Positions 34,855 through 44,232 are shown, counted from the stretch's first letter. The stretch is 64,000 nt of DNA from Jeotgalicoccus saudimassiliensis (GCF_000756715.1 NZ_CCSE01000001.1:1-64000), one strand, 5' to 3'. Numbers and translations: made by a program. The notes: generated from the letters alone by a model not told the origin.

Positions 34855-35852
34855 AATATCCCAGCCTTTTCTTTGTGTATGGTGTGAATCGGTGCAAGTG
34901 TTTCCACTGTATGATTGCGGAGTGCCGGATCAAGTGACGGAATGTGGAACATGAACTCGTCAATCGGACTGTCATCGGCAAGTGTATCGAGTTTTGTGAG
35001 AATTTCATCCCGTGTGCCGAGAATCATATCCAGTTTTGTTTTCTCAACATCGATTTTTTCATTGCTGTTTCTAATATAATCATTCACCTGTTTTTCCGTC
35101 GTGACGCGTAATGTTTTACCGTCTTTGAATGTCAGGGAGTACAGCGCGTTTTTTTCGGCTGCAGTTTTTTTATCTTCTTCTGTTTCGGCAATGAGTACCG
35201 TTAAAGCGGTAATGAATCTGCCGTCCGGATTTAAGCTTTTGTAAGCTGCCGCAACTTCTTTTAACAGCGATTCGTCGTTCTTAATAAAATGGGCGAATAT
35301 AAAGTTTACGCCGTTCTCCGCTGCGAACTCCGCAGACGATAAACTCCCGCCGAGGAGGAAAACTTCCGGCTTCGACGAATCAGTATCCACTGATATTTTA
35401 AGCGATCTGCTGTTTTCGTGTGTGCCGTCGATATACGACTTCAGTTTTAAAAAACGGTCGTTGAAAGAATCGATATCGGGACGGAGTTCATGCTGGAGAG
35501 CAGCAGTCGACAGCGGCGTCCCGCCGGGTGCTTTGCCAACACCGAGATTAACGCGGCCCGGTGCAAGGTGACTGATCAGCTGGAACTGTTCGGCAACGTG
35601 GAACGGGTTATGATGCGACAGCATCACACCGCCGGCACCGATGTTTATATTTTTCGTATGATTAATCAAATGTGTGACCAGCACCTCGGGTGCAGTGCCG
35701 ATCAGGTTTTCCATATTGTGGTGCTCAGAAACAAAATAGCGTTTGTAGCCAAGTGAATCTGCGAGCTTCGCAAGTTCCACCGTATGACCGAGTGACTCTT
35801 CGACAGAGTGGCCTTCCAGCACAGGACTCTGATTTAAAATATTGAACTCCAT
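34851..35852 (-). CDS. LLM-class flavin monooxygenase, luciferase-like
   Basis: A 333-residue bacterial-luciferase-like TIM barrel. It shows MEFNILNQSPVLEGHS, YFVSEHHNMENLIGTAPEVL (near 47-66), INIGAGGVMLSHHNPFHVAEQF and LAPGRVNLGVGKAPGGTP, the usual LLM pattern. I chose ATG 35852 because GGAAGGGG precedes it at about 7 nt; the 60-residue extension upstream has no family match. It is first in a two-gene operon with the NtaA-type gene. Together they could oxidise two related substrates or form a heterodimer; that is speculative. Confidence 0.85.
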   Translation of the reverse strand: MEFNILNQSPVLEGHSVEESLGHTVELAKLADSLGYKRYFVSEHHNMENLIGTAPEVLVTHLINHTKNINIGAGGVMLSHHNPFHVAEQFQLISHLAPGRVNLGVGKAPGGTPLSTAALQHELRPDIDSFNDRFLKLKSYIDGTHENSRSLKISVDTDSSKPEVFLLGGSLSSAEFAAENGVNFIFAHFIKNDESLLKEVAAAYKSLNPDGRFITALTVLIAETEEDKKTAAEKNALYSLTFKDGKTLRVTTEKQVNDYIRNSNEKIDVEKTKLDMILGTRDEILTKLDTLADDSPIDEFMFHIPSLDPALRNHTVETLAPIHTIHKEKAGIL

Positions 35853-35913
35853 AAAATACCCCTTCCTATATCTATGTTTTTTCGGATATGTAACACCGCA
35901 TTCTCCTACTTCG

Positions 35914-35998
35914 TAACTATGAATTAAAATAATCATATCACTTATTTCTAATAATTCAATAAGTTCCGGCTGAAAACTTAGTGAATTACTATGAATTG
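35914..35998 (-). promoter_or_regulatory. Promoter and direct repeats upstream of the monooxygenase operon
   Basis: On the minus strand -35 TTGAAT (35954-35959), 16 bp, -10 TATGAT (35932-35937). Two related motifs, TAACTATGAATTA at 35914-35926 and TTACTATGAATTG at 35986-35998, flank the promoter 72 bp apart. The first 13-mer recurs identically at 61185-61197 near the oppA promoter. A shared regulator is possible but unproven. Confidence 0.5.
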
Positions 35999-36031
35999 AC
36001 GAAAGGAGGGTACCGATCAGCATTTTAAACA

Positions 36032-36064
36032 CAAAGAAGCCGGTCCTCTGGACCGGCTTCTTCT
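36032..36064 (-). terminator. Terminator of trhO
   Basis: AAGAAGCCGGTCC pairs with GGACCGGCTTCTT around a 3-nt loop, near-perfect. Confidence 0.85.
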
Positions 36065-36077
36065 ATATAATACGTTA

Positions 36078-37061
36078 TTAACCTTTATGGCTCAGTACAG
36101 GTTCTGTCTTCGCAAAATCTGTCTGTTTTAATTCTTCGATACGTGCTTTAACGAATTCGCCTGTCATGTTCTGCTCAACGATATATCTGTTACGTGAGTG
36201 CTCGGCACATTCTATTGAACATCCGCCGAGGTGGTATGCCTGGTTTTCTTCGGATGATAAAATCTGCGCGTTGCATTCCGGGTTGGCACAGTTGATGTAG
36301 CGTTCGCACGGTTCGCCGTCAAAGTGGTCTTTTCCGACTACAACGTGCTCAACCTGGTTGATCGGCACTGTCAGTCTTTCATCAAAGACGTACATCTGAC
36401 CGTCCCACAGCTGACCTTTGGCAACAGGGTCTTTAGAGTAGGTTGCAACACCGCCGTGAAGCTGTGCCACATTATCAAAGCCTTCGTTTTTCAGCCATCC
36501 TGAGAATTTTTCACAGCGGATTCCGCCTGTGCAGTATGTCAGGATCTTTTTACCTTCAAATAAGTGTTTGTTGTCGCGTACCCATTGCGGTGTATCTCTG
36601 AAAGTTTCCACTTCAGGTTTAATCGCACCGCGGAAATGGCCGACATCATATTCGTAAATGTTGCGTACATCCAGTACAACTGTATCGTCGCGCTGCATCT
36701 GTTCGTAGAACTCTGCAGGTGATAAGTATTCGCCTGTCTGCTCGCGCGGGTCAATGTCAGCGTCGAGACTTAAGTTAACGAGCTCGGGGCGCGGACGGAC
36801 GAACATTTTTTTAAATGCATGTTCTTCTGCTTCGTCAATTTTAAAGACGATGTCTTTAAATAACGGGTGTGCTTTCATATATTCCATATAGCGTTCAGTC
36901 TGTTCGTAATCACCCGACACCGTTCCGTTGATACCTTCATGTGCAACGAGAATACGGCCTTTTAAGCCGAGGTCCTTACAAAATCTTAAATGATCTGCCG
37001 CAAATGTTTCCGGATCTTCTACATCCGCATAGTAATAGTAAAGTAAAACTCGATATTTCAT
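36078..37061 (-). CDS. trhO: tRNA uridine-34 5-hydroxylase TrhO (rhodanese-like)
   Basis: A 327-residue enzyme that hydroxylates uridine 34 of certain tRNAs. It has an N-terminal acylphosphatase-like domain and a central rhodanese domain (about 113-200) with the catalytic Cys177 in [12 protein letters not shown] cysteine-rich zinc-binding C-terminus is present ([22 protein letters not shown]). I chose ATG 37061 because AGGTGGA precedes it at 6-8 nt. The longer GTG form at 37073 has no better site. Monocistronic, with its own terminator. Its modification depends on the upstream mnm pathway, which is not in this window. Confidence 0.92.
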   Translation of the reverse strand: MKYRVLLYYYYADVEDPETFAADHLRFCKDLGLKGRILVAHEGINGTVSGDYEQTERYMEYMKAHPLFKDIVFKIDEAEEHAFKKMFVRPRPELVNLSLDADIDPREQTGEYLSPAEFYEQMQRDDTVVLDVRNIYEYDVGHFRGAIKPEVETFRDTPQWVRDNKHLFEGKKILTYCTGGIRCEKFSGWLKNEGFDNVAQLHGGVATYSKDPVAKGQLWDGQMYVFDERLTVPINQVEHVVVGKDHFDGEPCERYINCANPECNAQILSSEENQAYHLGGCSIECAEHSRNRYIVEQNMTGEFVKARIEELKQTDFAKTEPVLSHKG

Positions 37062-37232
37062 TATATTTTCCACCTATCAAATTTATTTGCAGGATAAATC
37101 CTGATAGTTTTACAGACATTATTGTATCAGATTCACACACAGTTTAATACGGAAAAATCTACAAGATAGTGACAGATTGGCTATTTTCTCCGCTGAATGT
37201 GTTAAAATTTAAATAAGATAAGGAGTGGTCTG

Positions 37233-37874
37233 ATGGACGTTAAAATTTATACAGATATCGCATGTCCGTTTTGCTATATCGGCAAGAAGAACTTTGAAAA
37301 AGCGCTCGCCGAATACAAAACAGATGAGAAGATTAATATAGAATATGCAAGCTATGAGCTGGATAACCAGGCGCCGAAGGAGCCTCAGAAAAACATATAC
37401 GAAGTACTGGCTGCAAAGCACGAACAGCCGATGGAAGAGATTGAAAGAATGGTCAGCCATATCGTCGAACAGGGTAAAATTTCCGATATTGAGTTCAATA
37501 TGGATAAAGTGATTCCTGCGAACACGAGAGATGCACACAGATTATTAAAGCTGTCGTATGAATTCGGACTGGAAGAAGGCGTGCTTGAGTCACTGTACCG
37601 GGCATATTTCACAGAAGGCAAAAACGTCAGCGATAAGGATGTACTGCTTGAGATCGCGAAAGCAAACGGGATGCCTGAAGTACCGGCGAAAGAAGTGATT
37701 AACGATCCGAGCTTATTCCTCGAAAATGTTATCGGCGATTTTAATATGGCGAAAGTCAACAAAGTACGTACGCTGCCGTATTACATATTCGACGACAAAT
37801 TTGCGATCAGCGGTGCAAGGGAACCGCGTCACTATACGATTGCCTTAAACAAAACACTGATGCCGGAAGAATAG
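37233..37874 (+). CDS. DsbA-family oxidoreductase (FrnE-like)
   Basis: A 213-residue thioredoxin-like protein. The redox motif CPFC is at 11-14 close to the N-terminus, then the helical DsbA insertion (about 70-170) with DAHRLLKLSYEFG and a FTEGKNVSD loop, and RTLPYYIFDDKFAISGARE with the cis-Pro region. It has no signal peptide, so it acts in the cytoplasm like FrnE/YwbO, which handle polyketide or stress substrates. TAAGGAGTGG precedes ATG 37233. The gene is alone, with a strong terminator behind it. Confidence 0.9.
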   Translation: MDVKIYTDIACPFCYIGKKNFEKALAEYKTDEKINIEYASYELDNQAPKEPQKNIYEVLAAKHEQPMEEIERMVSHIVEQGKISDIEFNMDKVIPANTRDAHRLLKLSYEFGLEEGVLESLYRAYFTEGKNVSDKDVLLEIAKANGMPEVPAKEVINDPSLFLENVIGDFNMAKVNKVRTLPYYIFDDKFAISGAREPRHYTIALNKTLMPEE

Positions 37875-37879
37875 AAAAA

Positions 37880-37910
37880 ACTCCGCAGTCATATGACTGC
37901 GGAGCTTTTT
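37880..37910. terminator. Bidirectional terminator after the DsbA-like gene
   Basis: A perfect stem, CTCCGCAGTCAT with ATGACTGCGGAG, with T tract on the plus side. It separates convergent genes. Confidence 0.9.
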
Positions 37911-37933
37911 AAAAACTTCCATCCCCATGGAAA

Positions 37934-38218
37934 TTAATTTTCTGCCGGAACGTTTTTGTCCGGTTTGGCGAGTTTAATTACATGGTACACAATACCTGCA
38001 GCTAAGAGGAACGGCACGATAATTAAAATCAGGAAGAACAGCGCTCCGATAAATTCACCGAAACCGAAGTTTGCAAAGAACTCATCCGTTGTAACTTCGA
38101 GAAGCGGCGGTAAAAATGCGAAATAATAAATAAGTCCGACAACTGCTAGTGTAACTACGTAAAATATCATATTTAAAATATGATATGGAACAGTGTTTTT
38201 ATCAAACTTGAACATCAT
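37934..38218 (-). CDS. Small membrane protein with two or three spans
   Basis: A 94-residue protein with hydrophobic segments at about 14-34 and 53-82. The first loop is FAFLPPLLEVTTDEFFANFGFGE and the C-terminus is Lys-rich (KLAKPDKNVPAEN). AAGGGGT precedes the tandem ATGs at 38218/38215. No homologous family is recalled. It stands alone between a DsbA-like gene and a divergent GNAT gene. Function unknown. Confidence 0.65.
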   Translation of the reverse strand: MMFKFDKNTVPYHILNMIFYVVTLAVVGLIYYFAFLPPLLEVTTDEFFANFGFGEFIGALFFLILIIVPFLLAAGIVYHVIKLAKPDKNVPAEN

Positions 38219-38331
38219 AAAACCCCTTACATTTTTAGTCTTTTAACATAGTATACAACAATGTATAATTATATGCACAGCTTTATTGAAGGTATTTTAA
38301 TAAATTATCAGTGAATAATGGAGGAAATTAA

Positions 38332-38835
38332 ATGTCTTTACGTTTAGCAGAGAGCGACGATGTACCTTATATAATGGAAATTATTAAAAAGGTCATTCCA
38401 AGAATGCACGCAGCAGGAAATTATCAGTGGGATGAGTATTATCCGACGGAGGCAACTTTTAAGAAAGATATTAAAAACGGCACTCTTTATGTTTATGAAG
38501 AGAAGAGGGAAATTAAAGGATGCATCGTTGCGGATAATAATCACGCGTTTGCCTATGATGATATTCCGTGGGAGCTTGCACGAATGGATTGTCTTGCACT
38601 GCACAGACTTGCTGTTGATCCTGCTTTTCAGGGTCAGGGAATTGCACAAAAAATTTTAAAAGGCATTATTAAAATCGGGAAAGACAAATCTTATCTTGGT
38701 ATACATACGGATACATCGCAGGAAAACAAACCGATGCAGCAGTTATTTTCTAAGCTCGGATTTGAATATAAGGGGCATCTGAACCTCGATGACAATCTGA
38801 ATGACTGGTATGCAGCATACGAAAAAGTTTTTTAG
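38332..38835 (+). CDS. GNAT family N-acetyltransferase
   Basis: A 167-residue acetyltransferase. The acetyl-CoA motif A is seen as LHRLAVDPAFQGQGIAQKIL (RLAV followed by Q-G-Q-G), with motif B YLGIHTDTSQENKPMQQLFSKLGFEYKG. Residues 1-90 form the substrate half. ATGGAGGAA precedes ATG 38332. It stands alone upstream of a symporter gene. Substrate unknown. Confidence 0.88.
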   Translation: MSLRLAESDDVPYIMEIIKKVIPRMHAAGNYQWDEYYPTEATFKKDIKNGTLYVYEEKREIKGCIVADNNHAFAYDDIPWELARMDCLALHRLAVDPAFQGQGIAQKILKGIIKIGKDKSYLGIHTDTSQENKPMQQLFSKLGFEYKGHLNLDDNLNDWYAAYEKVF

Positions 38836-38904
38836 GAAACGGTTGCAATCCGGAGTGTAAAAAGATATGTTTGTTGAGATAAAAAAATCAAGGGGGATTT
38901 CAGA

Positions 38905-40095
38905 GTGAAATTATTAGCAAAATTAATTGCGGGTATCATTGCCGGTATCGCAGTCGGGGGCATTTATTACCTCGTTGGTGACGGCGGCGCAATGGGCACT
39001 GTTATGGAGTTCATTGTCAGAGTATTCGTAACGATGCAATCGGTTTTAGGGGCATTTATCTTCTTCACGATTCCATTCATCATTCTATTTTTCATTGCAT
39101 CGGGTATTTCAAAAATCGGTACGGGATCAGGTAAAGTTGTCGGGGCAACTTTAGGTGTGGCTTACCTGTCAACGCTTGGTGCCGGACTTCTGGCGTTTGC
39201 AGTGGCAAGTTTCGTAATGCCGCGTATTACAGGGGACAGTGAAGTTCCTGCTGAGGGTGCTGAAATTGCACCGTATCTGGAGTTTGACATTCCGCCTGTA
39301 ATGGATATTTTACCGGCGCTTGTACTGGCATTTGCAGTCGGTATCGTGATGAACATTCTTAAGCTGGACTTAATGATTAAGTTCTTTGATCAGGGGAAAG
39401 ACATTACGGAATTCATTATTGAAAAAGTAATCATCCGTATTTTACCGTTCTACATTGCAGGTGTATTCGCAGGTATGGCGGCAACAGGTACTGTATTCGA
39501 TACACTGCTTGTCTTCGGTGTAGTACTGCTTGTAGCAATACTGCTGCACTGGGTATGGCTGACGCTGCAGTACACAATCGCAGGTTCACTGTTAAAACAA
39601 AATCCGTTCAAAATGCTTAAAACAATGCTTCCGGCATACTTTACAGCACTTGGAACAATGTCGAGTGCGGCAACAATTCCGGTAACATTGTCACGTGCGA
39701 AGAAAAACGGCATCCGCGAACGTATCGCAGACTTCGTTATTCCGTTAGGCGCAACGATTCACCTGTCGGGAAGTACGATTACAATTGTCAGCTGTTCAAT
39801 CGCGGTAATGACTATCCTGCCTGAATATGACATGCCTGGTCTTTGGGAAATGACCGGTGTAATTCTGCTTCTTGGAGTAGTAATGATTGCAGCACCGGGT
39901 GTACCGGGCGGTGCGATTATGGCAGCGAGCGGTGTGCTGATGGCGAACCTCGGGTTCAATGAAGCGGCAGTTGCATTTATGATTGCACTTTACGTGGCTC
40001 AGGACAGTTTCGGTACTGCAACGAACGTTACCGGAGACGGTGCGGTAGCAGCTATTATCGATGCTTATGAACAAAAATTGAACAAAAAATCATAA
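38905..40095 (+). CDS. Dicarboxylate/amino acid:cation symporter (DAACS family)
   Basis: A 396-residue symporter with about eight membrane helices and two re-entrant loops. It is characteristic of Glt/DctA-type importers: the serine-rich loop SSAATIPVTLSRA (about 252-264), the GATIHLSGS hairpin, and the C-terminal AQDSFGTATNVTGDG with the sodium-site Asn. Translation starts at GTG 38905, with AAGGGGGA upstream. It probably takes up glutamate, aspartate or a C4-dicarboxylate together with sodium or protons. The terminator follows. Confidence 0.9.
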   Translation: MKLLAKLIAGIIAGIAVGGIYYLVGDGGAMGTVMEFIVRVFVTMQSVLGAFIFFTIPFIILFFIASGISKIGTGSGKVVGATLGVAYLSTLGAGLLAFAVASFVMPRITGDSEVPAEGAEIAPYLEFDIPPVMDILPALVLAFAVGIVMNILKLDLMIKFFDQGKDITEFIIEKVIIRILPFYIAGVFAGMAATGTVFDTLLVFGVVLLVAILLHWVWLTLQYTIAGSLLKQNPFKMLKTMLPAYFTALGTMSSAATIPVTLSRAKKNGIRERIADFVIPLGATIHLSGSTITIVSCSIAVMTILPEYDMPGLWEMTGVILLLGVVMIAAPGVPGGAIMAASGVLMANLGFNEAAVAFMIALYVAQDSFGTATNVTGDGAVAAIIDAYEQKLNKKS

Positions 40096-40110
40096 TTCAT
40101 ATTGATAAAC

Positions 40111-40148
40111 TGAAAGACAGTCTGGCATACGTGCCATGCTGTCTTTTT
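40111..40148 (+). terminator. Terminator of the DAACS gene
   Basis: AAAGACAG pairs with CTGTCTTT, with an inner TGGCA/TGCCA pair, and is followed by a T run. Confidence 0.82.
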
Positions 40149-40200
40149 TTCGTTATAATTAGAAAGATAGAAAAAGTTAATTTTAGATTGAGGGAATAAA

Positions 40201-41352
40201 GTGAAGTCAAAAATTATTTTATATCTGGTTATAGTCATCTGTTTTCTGGACTTATTTATACAGCTGCCGATCATTACGCCGTTTGCACTTGAGCTCGGCG
40301 CCTCTGAATTTATGGCAGGCATCGTTGTTGCGATGTACTCACTGTTTAACATGGCCGGTAACATGGCCGGCGGTTATATGTCCGATAAATTCGGACGGAG
40401 AAACACGCTGCTCGCCGGTATGATTATGCAGGTATTCTTCGTACTGATTTATACGACGACACCGTCGATTGCCATTTTACTTGCAGTGAGAGCGGTGCAC
40501 GGTTTTTCAAGCGGACTGTTAACACCGGCGGCATTCAGTTTAATCGCCGACATTTCACGTAGGTCTGCTATCGGTAAATCGATGGCACTGACAGGAGTTG
40601 CCATCGGTACGGCAGCAATACTCGGACCGGCAGCAGGCGGTATTATTTCAAGCGCCGTCAGCTATGAAATGGTGTACTACATTCTGTCCGGGGTATATGT
40701 ATTCGGAACGGTATTAACGTTCTTTGCGATTAAGGAAAGTTCGACAGACGACAGCAGAACTCATCATGCGGCAACGCCGTTTAAAGACCTGCTGCTTCGT
40801 CCGGCGCTGAACGTCGCATACATTTCATCATTTACGCTGATGATTGCACAGGGCACACTGGCATTCGGTCTGCCGATAAAAACCGGTCTGCTCGGACTGG
40901 AATCATCGATGACCGGAATAATGCTGAGCGTCTTCGGTATTACTGCAATCGTGGTCTTTGCATCACCGGTCAACAAAGTCTTCTCGCTGTATAAAAGTGA
41001 AAGTCTTGTTGCCGCCGGTATTTTAATATTAAGCGTAAGCATGATGATTCTGCACTTCGCACCGTCACCGGCCTTTATCTTTATCGTAATGGTGCTGTAC
41101 GGTTTCGGCTTCGGGTTCGTCTTCCCGTCGATGAATAAAATTATTGCAGAACATTCCGCAATGAACGAGCGGGGCAAGGCGAATGGAATCTTCTATTCGT
41201 ATTTCTCTCTCGGTTCCGTTGCGGGATCGGTTATTGCAGGCTACTTTGCAGCGGTGTTCAGCCTGCCGTTTCTCGGTATAGGTATCATCACGCTCGTCAT
41301 GCTGATGATTTTAATGTTTGTCCGCTGGAGACTGGACATGAACCGTCCATAG
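40201..41352 (+). CDS. DHA1-type MFS transporter
   Basis: A 383-residue transporter with 12 membrane segments. Motif A is seen as GGYMSDKFGRRNTLLAG (about 60-76), and motif C is not clear. A second half begins near 200 after the short hydrophilic linker DSRTHHAATPFKDLLL. GTG is the start (40201), with TGAGGGAAT upstream. It is followed 10 bp on by a Rossmann-type gene and may be cotranscribed. The substrate is unknown; drug or small-metabolite export is typical for the family. Confidence 0.87.
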   Translation: MKSKIILYLVIVICFLDLFIQLPIITPFALELGASEFMAGIVVAMYSLFNMAGNMAGGYMSDKFGRRNTLLAGMIMQVFFVLIYTTTPSIAILLAVRAVHGFSSGLLTPAAFSLIADISRRSAIGKSMALTGVAIGTAAILGPAAGGIISSAVSYEMVYYILSGVYVFGTVLTFFAIKESSTDDSRTHHAATPFKDLLLRPALNVAYISSFTLMIAQGTLAFGLPIKTGLLGLESSMTGIMLSVFGITAIVVFASPVNKVFSLYKSESLVAAGILILSVSMMILHFAPSPAFIFIVMVLYGFGFGFVFPSMNKIIAEHSAMNERGKANGIFYSYFSLGSVAGSVIAGYFAAVFSLPFLGIGIITLVMLMILMFVRWRLDMNRP

Positions 41353-41362
41353 GAGGGAAATT

Positions 41363-42277
41363 ATGATTAACAAAAATGTACTGCTTATGGGTGTTCACGG
41401 AAGAATCGGGGAGCATCTGTATCTCGAACTGAACGAATCGGCGAATCTGTTCGCCTTCTCGAGTCCGAATCAGGAACCGGCGCTCGACAATATTACTTTT
41501 ATTAAAAAAGATTTATTCATTTTGCCGGAAGTTGAAGAGGCGCTTGAAGATATCGACGTTGTTATCTTTTTTGAAGATCCGATTATGCGCCTCAACAGAC
41601 TGACGCAGGGGAAGTTTAACGACCTGTATATGCTGATTGCCGACAATATTGCACGGGCTGCAGAGAAGAACAATGTCGGACAGATTATATATATTGCCGA
41701 CGAGCTGTCAGACGGCAGTATCGTCTCGATACTCGGGTCGTACGGTGCAGACGTAAAAATTACGGAAACGCCGATTCGCCGCTACGGTAAAAACCTGACA
41801 TACAGAATGAAGGACTATAACAGCGTCCGCAGCATTCAGCGTGCACCGCTGCCGCCGGGCTGGTCTGTTGCAGATGTCGCATGGTACTACTTCACGTGGA
41901 TTGATGAAATAGTTTACGGACTTGTCAATACGACGATAGAAAACAATAAAGTGTATATCAGGCTGCTTGATAAACCAAGACCGGTACTCGAGCTGACATT
42001 TAATAAGGAACGCTCGGAAGATGATATCATACTGTTTGAAATTACAGGCGGCAGTCTGAAAAAACGTTCGACGAACAAGGAGCAGCGTTTTGAATTCAGA
42101 AAACTGCCGGGACGTGAAGAGTTCATTATGGCACTGCACGATTTCGAGCCGTCATTGCCGTGGCCGGTATTTAAAATGACCCAGGCGCCGATTCATGCGC
42201 TGGTAAGCAGAATTTATCAGGTGGAAATGATTATCAATAAAGATGTGCCGGAACACCGTCCGCACAACAATAAATAA
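41363..42277 (+). CDS. NAD-binding Rossmann-fold protein (NmrA/epimerase-like)
   Basis: A 304-residue protein. The N-terminal Rossmann region starts NKNVLLMGVHGRIGEHLY (GxxGRIG at 9-15), and later contains DVVIFFEDP and GQIIYIADEL where an epimerase would have its Ser/Tyr. No YxxxK catalytic pair is present. The C-terminal half (about 155-290) resembles the DUF2867-like extension of NAD-epimerase-like proteins. AGGAGGGA precedes ATG 41363. It follows the MFS gene by 10 bp. Function unknown. Confidence 0.72.
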   Translation: MINKNVLLMGVHGRIGEHLYLELNESANLFAFSSPNQEPALDNITFIKKDLFILPEVEEALEDIDVVIFFEDPIMRLNRLTQGKFNDLYMLIADNIARAAEKNNVGQIIYIADELSDGSIVSILGSYGADVKITETPIRRYGKNLTYRMKDYNSVRSIQRAPLPPGWSVADVAWYYFTWIDEIVYGLVNTTIENNKVYIRLLDKPRPVLELTFNKERSEDDIILFEITGGSLKKRSTNKEQRFEFRKLPGREEFIMALHDFEPSLPWPVFKMTQAPIHALVSRIYQVEMIINKDVPEHRPHNNK

Positions 42278-42325
42278 AAGTGGTAAAATATAAATGCAAT
42301 TATACTGAAATAAGGAAGATGACCG

Positions 42326-43045
42326 ATGGGAAGAAAATGGAATAACATTAAAGAGAAAAAAGCACAGAAAGACCAGAACACGAGCCGTATATATGCGAAG
42401 TTCGGCAGAGAAATATACGTTGCTGCACGTAAAGGCGAACCGGATCCGGAATCAAACACTGCGCTGAAAGTTGTTCTCGAACGTGCTAAAACTTACTCGG
42501 TTCCAAAACACATTATCGACAAGGCAATCGAGAAAGCAAAAGGCGGGGACGATGAATCATTTGACGAACTCCGTTACGAAGGCTTCGGTCCGAACGGTTC
42601 GATGATTATTGTCGATGCACTGACTAATAACGTGAACCGTACAGTATCAGACGTCCGTGCGGCATTTGGTAAAAACGGAGGAAACATGGGTGTCAGCGGT
42701 GCGGTCAGCTATATGTTCGACAGCGTGTCGGTCTTTGTGTTTAAAGGCTTTGATGAAGAGACAGTGCTGATGCATTTAATGGAAGCGGAAGTCGACGTTA
42801 ACGACGTGGCGGAAGAAAACGGCATGACAGTCGTGTACGGTGAACCGCAGGCATACAATAACATTAAAACTGCGCTGGATGAACTGGGTGTGGAAGACTT
42901 CGAAGTGGCAGAACACGCGATGATTGCACAGAACGAAGTCACGCTGGAAGATGAAGATCTCGAACAGTTTGAGAAGCTGATTGATGTTCTTGAAGACCTG
43001 GAAGATGTATCTAATGTGTTTCATAATGTAAACTTAGGTGAGTAA
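42326..43045 (+). CDS. YebC/PmpR family (YeeN type) translation or DNA-binding factor
   Basis: A 239-residue member of the widely conserved YebC/TACO1 family. It starts [17 protein letters not shown], the YeeN-type N-terminus, followed by [52 protein letters not shown]. Family members act as regulators or help ribosomes through proline runs. AATAAGGAAG precedes ATG 42326. The C-terminal part ends with an acidic region ([22 protein letters not shown]). It precedes the SDR gene by 21 bp. Confidence 0.9.
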   Translation: MGRKWNNIKEKKAQKDQNTSRIYAKFGREIYVAARKGEPDPESNTALKVVLERAKTYSVPKHIIDKAIEKAKGGDDESFDELRYEGFGPNGSMIIVDALTNNVNRTVSDVRAAFGKNGGNMGVSGAVSYMFDSVSVFVFKGFDEETVLMHLMEAEVDVNDVAEENGMTVVYGEPQAYNNIKTALDELGVEDFEVAEHAMIAQNEVTLEDEDLEQFEKLIDVLEDLEDVSNVFHNVNLGE

Positions 43046-43066
43046 ACAATATGAAGGAGTGGTACT

Positions 43067-43852
43067 GTGTCAGAATTAATGGATTTCGGTTATAAAGGTA
43101 AAGTTGCAGTCATTACGGGTTCAAGTAAAGGTATCGGGCGTGAAACCGCTCTGCAGATGGTGAAGCTCGGTGCGAAAGTGCTGCTTGTGGCACGCGGGGA
43201 AGACGCATTGAAAGAAGCGGTGTCTGAAATCAGTGCATTCGGCGAAGCGGACTATATTGCACAGGATATTACTGAGAGCGGTGCAGCTGAAGCAATCGTT
43301 GAAGCGGCCGTTCAGAAATTCGGACGTTTGGATGTACTTGTAAATAACGCGGGCAGTTCGTTTGCAAAAAGCTTTGAAGACGTTGAAGTGGCGGGCTGGG
43401 AAGAAGATATTGACTTGAAAGTCATGGCAGCAGTGAAAATGTCTAAAGCGGCACTGCCTCATTTAAAGAAGCAGGGCGGCGCTATTTTAAACTTAACTGC
43501 GGTCATGGGTAAAACACCGCAGGCGAATTCATTGCCGACAACAGTATCAAGAAGTGCAGGACTTGCGCTTACGAAAGCGATGAGTAAAGATCTTGGGAAG
43601 CACAATATTCGTGTGAACGCAGTTTGTATCGGTTTAATCCGGAGCGATCAGATCGAAAAACGCTGGCAGAAACAGGCGCCGGAATTATCGTGGGAAGAGT
43701 TCTCTGTGAAGAGCGGAGGGAATATTCCGCTCGGGCGTATCGGTGATACCGCCGAGGCCGCGAACGTTATCACATTCCTGTGTTCCGACCTCGCATCATA
43801 CGTGAGCGGTACTGCAGTAAACATTGACGGCGGCAGCGGTCACGCGTGGTAA
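43067..43852 (+). CDS. Short-chain dehydrogenase-like protein lacking the YxxxK active site
   Basis: A 261-residue SDR fold: NAD(P) loop TGSSKGIG at 17-24 and NNAG at 93-96. At the catalytic positions, alignment with the 24975 SDR puts Thr144 for Ser, Thr158 for Tyr and Arg162 for Lys (segment SLPTTVSRSAGLALTK). A dehydrogenase without Tyr/Lys is unlikely to be catalytically ordinary. It may be a binding or sensor protein, or use a different mechanism. Its GTG start at 43067 follows a GAAGGAG site. It is 21 bp after the YebC gene and before repeat array E. Confidence 0.8.
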   Translation: MSELMDFGYKGKVAVITGSSKGIGRETALQMVKLGAKVLLVARGEDALKEAVSEISAFGEADYIAQDITESGAAEAIVEAAVQKFGRLDVLVNNAGSSFAKSFEDVEVAGWEEDIDLKVMAAVKMSKAALPHLKKQGGAILNLTAVMGKTPQANSLPTTVSRSAGLALTKAMSKDLGKHNIRVNAVCIGLIRSDQIEKRWQKQAPELSWEEFSVKSGGNIPLGRIGDTAEAANVITFLCSDLASYVSGTAVNIDGGSGHAW

Positions 43853-43888
43853 ATGATATTTGATTGAAGGCTGTAATTGCCGGGCGAT

Positions 43889-44166
43889 ACTGTCCGATAA
43901 ATTGACTTATCGGACGATGTGAAACGGACACTGTCCGATAAAATCACTTATCGGACGATGTGAAACCGACACTGTCAGACAAAACCATTTATCGGACGAT
44001 ATGAAACCGACACTGTCAGACAAAACCATTTATCTGACAATGTGAAATCGACACTGTCAGACAAAACTATTTATCTGACAATGTGAAATCGACACTGTCA
44101 GACAAAACTACTTATCTGACAATGTGAAACGGACACTGTCAGACAAAACTATTTATCTGACAATGT
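43889..44166. repeat. Intergenic repeat array E: seven 41-bp palindromic units
   Basis: ACTGTC begins units at 43889, 43930, 43971, 44012, 44053, 44094 and 44135, an exact 41-bp period. Early units have TGTCCGATAA with TTATCGGACGA; later ones drift to TGTCAGACAAA with TTTATCTGACA, and the arms stay paired. ACGATGTGAAA or ACAATGTGAAA links units. Array A near 7.5 kb has the same type. It lies between the SDR gene and the terminator shared with argD. Confidence 0.92.
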
Positions 44167-44191
44167 ACAGTCAAAAATACATGCAAACACA

Positions 44192-44232
44192 AAACAAGCA
44201 TCAAATCCAATCCGGATTTGATGCTTGTTTAA
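44192..44232. terminator. Bidirectional terminator downstream of argD
   Basis: AAACAAGCATCAAATCC pairs with GGATTTGATGCTTGTTT around five bases. It ends the arg operon on the minus strand. Confidence 0.9.

Noticed and set aside
35853-36030. SAM or T-box riboswitch before the monooxygenase operon
   Set aside because: No conserved SAM-I core or T-box TGG-containing motif was seen; only promoter and direct repeats remain.
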